Origin: UBA2450 sp045226015 | Lineage (GTDB): Bacteria; Bacillota_I; Bacilli_A; RFN20; CAG-826 | Direction: 5' to 3' | Length of the DNA: 33,935 nt | NCBI GenBank assembly: GCA_045226015.1 | Contig: JBGVBY010000018.1 | Coordinates: forward strand, 1 to 33,935 | Shown here: piece by piece, positions 32,048 to 33,935 of the stretch | Layout: the number at the start of each line of letters is the position of its first letter | Numbering within the stretch: position 1 is the first letter of the stretch | Made by a program: the position numbers and the translations under genes | Notes under the pieces: model-generated | The model's database searches: none | The model's input: the letters and a program-made list of their open reading frames with translations, nothing else | Told to the model about the DNA's origin: nothing

Positions 32048-33676
32048 TTGATGAGTATTGAAAATCTAACTTTATATCAAGCTTTTCAAAGAGCCTCTAA
32101 AAAAGTACCAGAGCAAACTGCTTTATATTATTTTGATGCGGATATTAGCTTTGCTAAACTCCTTAATCGAATTGATGAAACGGCCTCAATCTTACAAAAC
32201 CTTTATCGTATTAGAAAAGGTGATGTAGTAATCGTATCTTTGCCAAATATCCCTGAGACAATTATTCTTTTCTATGCTTTAAACAAAATTGGTGCGGTTA
32301 GCAATATGGTGCATCCATATTCTCCGTTTGAAGTGATGCAACGATATTATGATGATGCGAACTGCAAGATGGCGTTCCTTTTTGAAGATCGCGTTTATAA
32401 AGAACTTGATTCTTATTTAAACTTTAACGGCACGATTGTCCTAGTAAGTGCAGGTAGCTCTCTTCCTTTACGAAAAAGAGAAGCTTATAACTTTGCAAAT
32501 AGGAAAATGATTAAAGAAATCAAGAAAACACATAAATTCCAATACTTACATAACCTTTCATCTAATAAACTCATAAGTGACGAAATTGTGCTAGCTAAAG
32601 AAGACACAAGTGTTCTCCTACATTCCGCATCAACTAGTGGCATTTCCAAGACTATTTCTTTAAGCGGGAAAAGTTTTAATTTCACTGCAAGTAGAGTTCC
32701 AGAAATCATGTGTATGAGAGAGGAAGAATTTGTTGGAAAATCTTTAATTTCTGTTCTTCCTTCATTCCACGGATTTGGATTGTGTATGACAATGCACGCG
32801 CCTCTTGTCAATTGTTTTGGAGTTGCTCTAATTCCTAAGTTTTCCACTAAAAATATCGTCAAAACCATGGCAAAACTCAAAAATGTTATCTGTATTTGTG
32901 GTGTTCCTTCGATCTTCAAGGCTCTTACAAATGATATAAGTTTCATCAGTTCTAAGCACATTAAGACCTTACGTAACTGCTTCTCTGGTGGAGATAGTCT
33001 TAACATGATGATTAAGGAGAATTTTGATACGATTTGTATCAGGAGAAACTCTAAATGTAGACTATACGAAGGGTATGGTTTAACCGAGGCATTATCAGTG
33101 TGCTCAGTTAACACACATCGACATCATAAGAACGGTTCAATTGGTTATCCAATCAGTGGTGTTTCCTTTAAAATTTTTGATGATGATAGAAACGAACTTC
33201 CTCCATATCAAGTTGGAGAAATTGCAATTAGTAGCGAAAACAATATGCTTGGTTACTTTAATGATGAAGAGGCTACTAGAGAAACCTTTGTGGGTGATTA
33301 TTTAGTTACTGGTGATCTCGGATATATTGATGAAGATGGTTTCTTATATTTTAAGAGTAGAAAGAAGAACGTTATTAAAGTTAACGGAGTCGCAATTTTC
33401 CCAAGCGAAATCCAAAAAGTCATTGAATCACTTTCTGGAATAAGCAAATGTTGTGTTGTTCAAATACCGGATGAACGCACAGTCAATGCCTGTAAAGCAT
33501 ACGTCATAGGTAAAAATAAAGACCCTGAACGCATCATTAATGCTTGTAGAAAGAAACTGATTAGTTGGTCTATTCCTAAAGAAATCGAATTCGTTACTTC
33601 TTTACCGATGACTAAATTTAATAAAGTCGATTATCGTAAAGTACAAGAAATGGAAAATCAAAAAAGAAAAGTATAA
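32048..33676 (+). CDS. AMP-forming acyl-CoA synthetase/ligase-like protein
   Basis: A 542-residue ANL-superfamily enzyme that activates a carboxylic acid as acyl-AMP and usually passes it to CoA or a carrier. The core motif A3 is LLHSASTSGISKTISLS (about 190-206), a variant that keeps the TSG and K but loses the usual GTTG. YEGYGLTEA lies near 340, TGDLGYIDEDGFLYFKSRKK near 421-440, and the C-terminal hinge Lys region is TKFNKVDYRKV. No carrier or thioesterase domain is attached. A strong AGGAGG precedes it. Position after the membrane acyltransferase resembles the logic of DltA-DltB pairs, though the partner family differs. Fatty-acyl or aryl substrate cannot be told. Confidence 0.85.
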   Translation: MMSIENLTLYQAFQRASKKVPEQTALYYFDADISFAKLLNRIDETASILQNLYRIRKGDVVIVSLPNIPETIILFYALNKIGAVSNMVHPYSPFEVMQRYYDDANCKMAFLFEDRVYKELDSYLNFNGTIVLVSAGSSLPLRKREAYNFANRKMIKEIKKTHKFQYLHNLSSNKLISDEIVLAKEDTSVLLHSASTSGISKTISLSGKSFNFTASRVPEIMCMREEEFVGKSLISVLPSFHGFGLCMTMHAPLVNCFGVALIPKFSTKNIVKTMAKLKNVICICGVPSIFKALTNDISFISSKHIKTLRNCFSGGDSLNMMIKENFDTICIRRNSKCRLYEGYGLTEALSVCSVNTHRHHKNGSIGYPISGVSFKIFDDDRNELPPYQVGEIAISSENNMLGYFNDEEATRETFVGDYLVTGDLGYIDEDGFLYFKSRKKNVIKVNGVAIFPSEIQKVIESLSGISKCCVVQIPDERTVNACKAYVIGKNKDPERIINACRKKLISWSIPKEIEFVTSLPMTKFNKVDYRKVQEMENQKRKV

Positions 33677-33677
33677 T
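33672..33677 (+). promoter_or_regulatory. Possible -10 for tRNA-Leu(CAG)
   Basis: TATAAT overlaps the ligase stop codon and lies 11 nt before the tRNA. No good -35 is visible, so read-through from the ligase gene is an alternative. Confidence 0.35.
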
Positions 33678-33688
33678 ATTTCTTTACT

Positions 33689-33773
33689 GTGGCCATGGCG
33701 GAATTGGTAGACGCGCTAGTTTCAGACGCTAGTGGAGCGATCCATGGAAGTTCAAGTCTTCTTGGCCACACCA
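33689..33773 (+). tRNA. tRNA-Leu (anticodon CAG)
   Basis: 85 nt with a long variable arm, as for class II tRNAs. Acceptor GTGGCCA/TGGCCAC, discriminator A and encoded CCA. Anticodon stem CTAGT/GCTAG with a TTCAGAC loop gives CAG at 33723-33725, reading CTG. Confidence 0.94.
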
Positions 33774-33784
33774 AAAAGATAAGT

Positions 33785-33813
33785 AAGGTACACAATGTGT
33801 ATCTTTTTCTTTT
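33785..33813 (+). terminator. Intrinsic terminator after tRNA-Leu(CAG)
   Basis: AAGGTACAC, loop AAT, GTGTATCTT (33785-33805) form a 9-bp stem with one G-U, then TTTCTTTT. It separates the two tRNA-Leu genes. Confidence 0.8.
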
Positions 33814-33832
33814 ATTAGTATTACCTTTCTAA

Positions 33833-33838
33833 TAGAAT
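33833..33838 (+). promoter_or_regulatory. Possible -10 for tRNA-Leu(CAA)
   Basis: TAGAAT lies 9 nt before the tRNA 5' end, downstream of the previous terminator. The -35 region is T-rich and not a clear match. Confidence 0.4.
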
Positions 33839-33847
33839 ATATGACGT

Positions 33848-33933
33848 GCCCGAGTGGTGAAATTGGTAGACGCAATGGACTCAAAATCCATCGGTTAACA
33901 GCCATGTCGGTTCGAGTCCGACCCCGGGCACCA
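33848..33933 (+). tRNA. tRNA-Leu (anticodon CAA)
   Basis: 86 nt, class II, with variable arm and encoded CCA. Anticodon stem ATGGA/TCCAT with a CTCAAAA loop gives CAA at 33882-33884, reading TTG. The acceptor GCCCGAG/CCCGGGC has one A-C mismatch at pair 6-67. The T-arm GTCGG-TTCGAGT-CCGAC is perfect. Confidence 0.93.
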
Positions 33934-33935
33934 TT

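Noticed and set aside
32485..33114. 209-residue minus-strand ORF inside the acyl ligase gene
   Set aside because: It is a shadow of a well-supported ANL gene, with no recognisable domain or ribosome binding site.

Overview
The window looks like a chromosomal segment of an AT-rich, low-GC Gram-positive bacterium on the Firmicutes/Mollicutes side of Bacillota, for example an uncultivated gut Bacilli or Mollicutes relative. The signs are a Bacillus-type gene order (ylxM-ffh, rpsB-tsf-pyrH-frr-uppS-cdsA-dxr-rseP-polC), a Gram-positive PolC, a YlxM, and a short 5S rRNA of about 110 nt. TGA is used as a stop (rimM and rbgA), and Trp is TGG where checked, so this is not a code-4 Mycoplasma or Spiroplasma. 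The exact taxon is inference.

Layout. 1-398: 3' end of 23S rRNA, spacer and 5S rRNA. 442-5467: an L-fucose-isomerase-like protein, fakA (fatty acid kinase) and recG, each apparently with its own start signals. 5534-9824: plsX-rnc-ftsY-ylxM-ffh, one tightly packed operon joining phospholipid entry, RNase III and the SRP targeting pathway. 9827-11657, minus strand: rpsP-khpA | rimM-trmD, the usual ffh-rplS interval flipped in place. 11886-15357: rplS, lepB, rbgA, rnhB, dprA. 15515-18545: topA and a XerC/D recombinase. 18723-21985: rpsB-tsf, pyrH-frr. 22070-31165: uppS-cdsA-dxr-rseP-polC, for envelope lipid and isoprenoid synthesis, intramembrane proteolysis and replication. 31168-33933: tRNA-Pro, then a two-gene unit (HGSNAT-type membrane acyltransferase plus AMP-forming acyl ligase), then two tRNA-Leu genes.

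How the genes work together. Most of the window is housekeeping: translation (rRNA, rpsP, rplS, rpsB, tsf, frr, rimM, trmD, rbgA), protein export (ffh, ftsY, ylxM, lepB, rseP) and DNA metabolism (recG, topA, xer, polC, dprA, rnhB). Lipid and wall precursor genes (fakA, plsX, cdsA, dxr, uppS) are also present. fakA and plsX are kept, but no fab genes, acpP or fapR lie near them, which fits growth on scavenged fatty acids.

The most unusual feature is regulatory. At several gene joints an intrinsic terminator is followed at once by a -10 element 6-7 nt before the next ATG, with no Shine-Dalgarno, predicting compact terminator/leaderless-promoter joints. The convergent ffh and trmD genes each carry, inside their own 3' coding end, a hairpin plus T-tract oriented to terminate the opposing gene. 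The only real candidate for a little-described pathway is the acyltransferase/acyl-ligase pair at 31254-33676.
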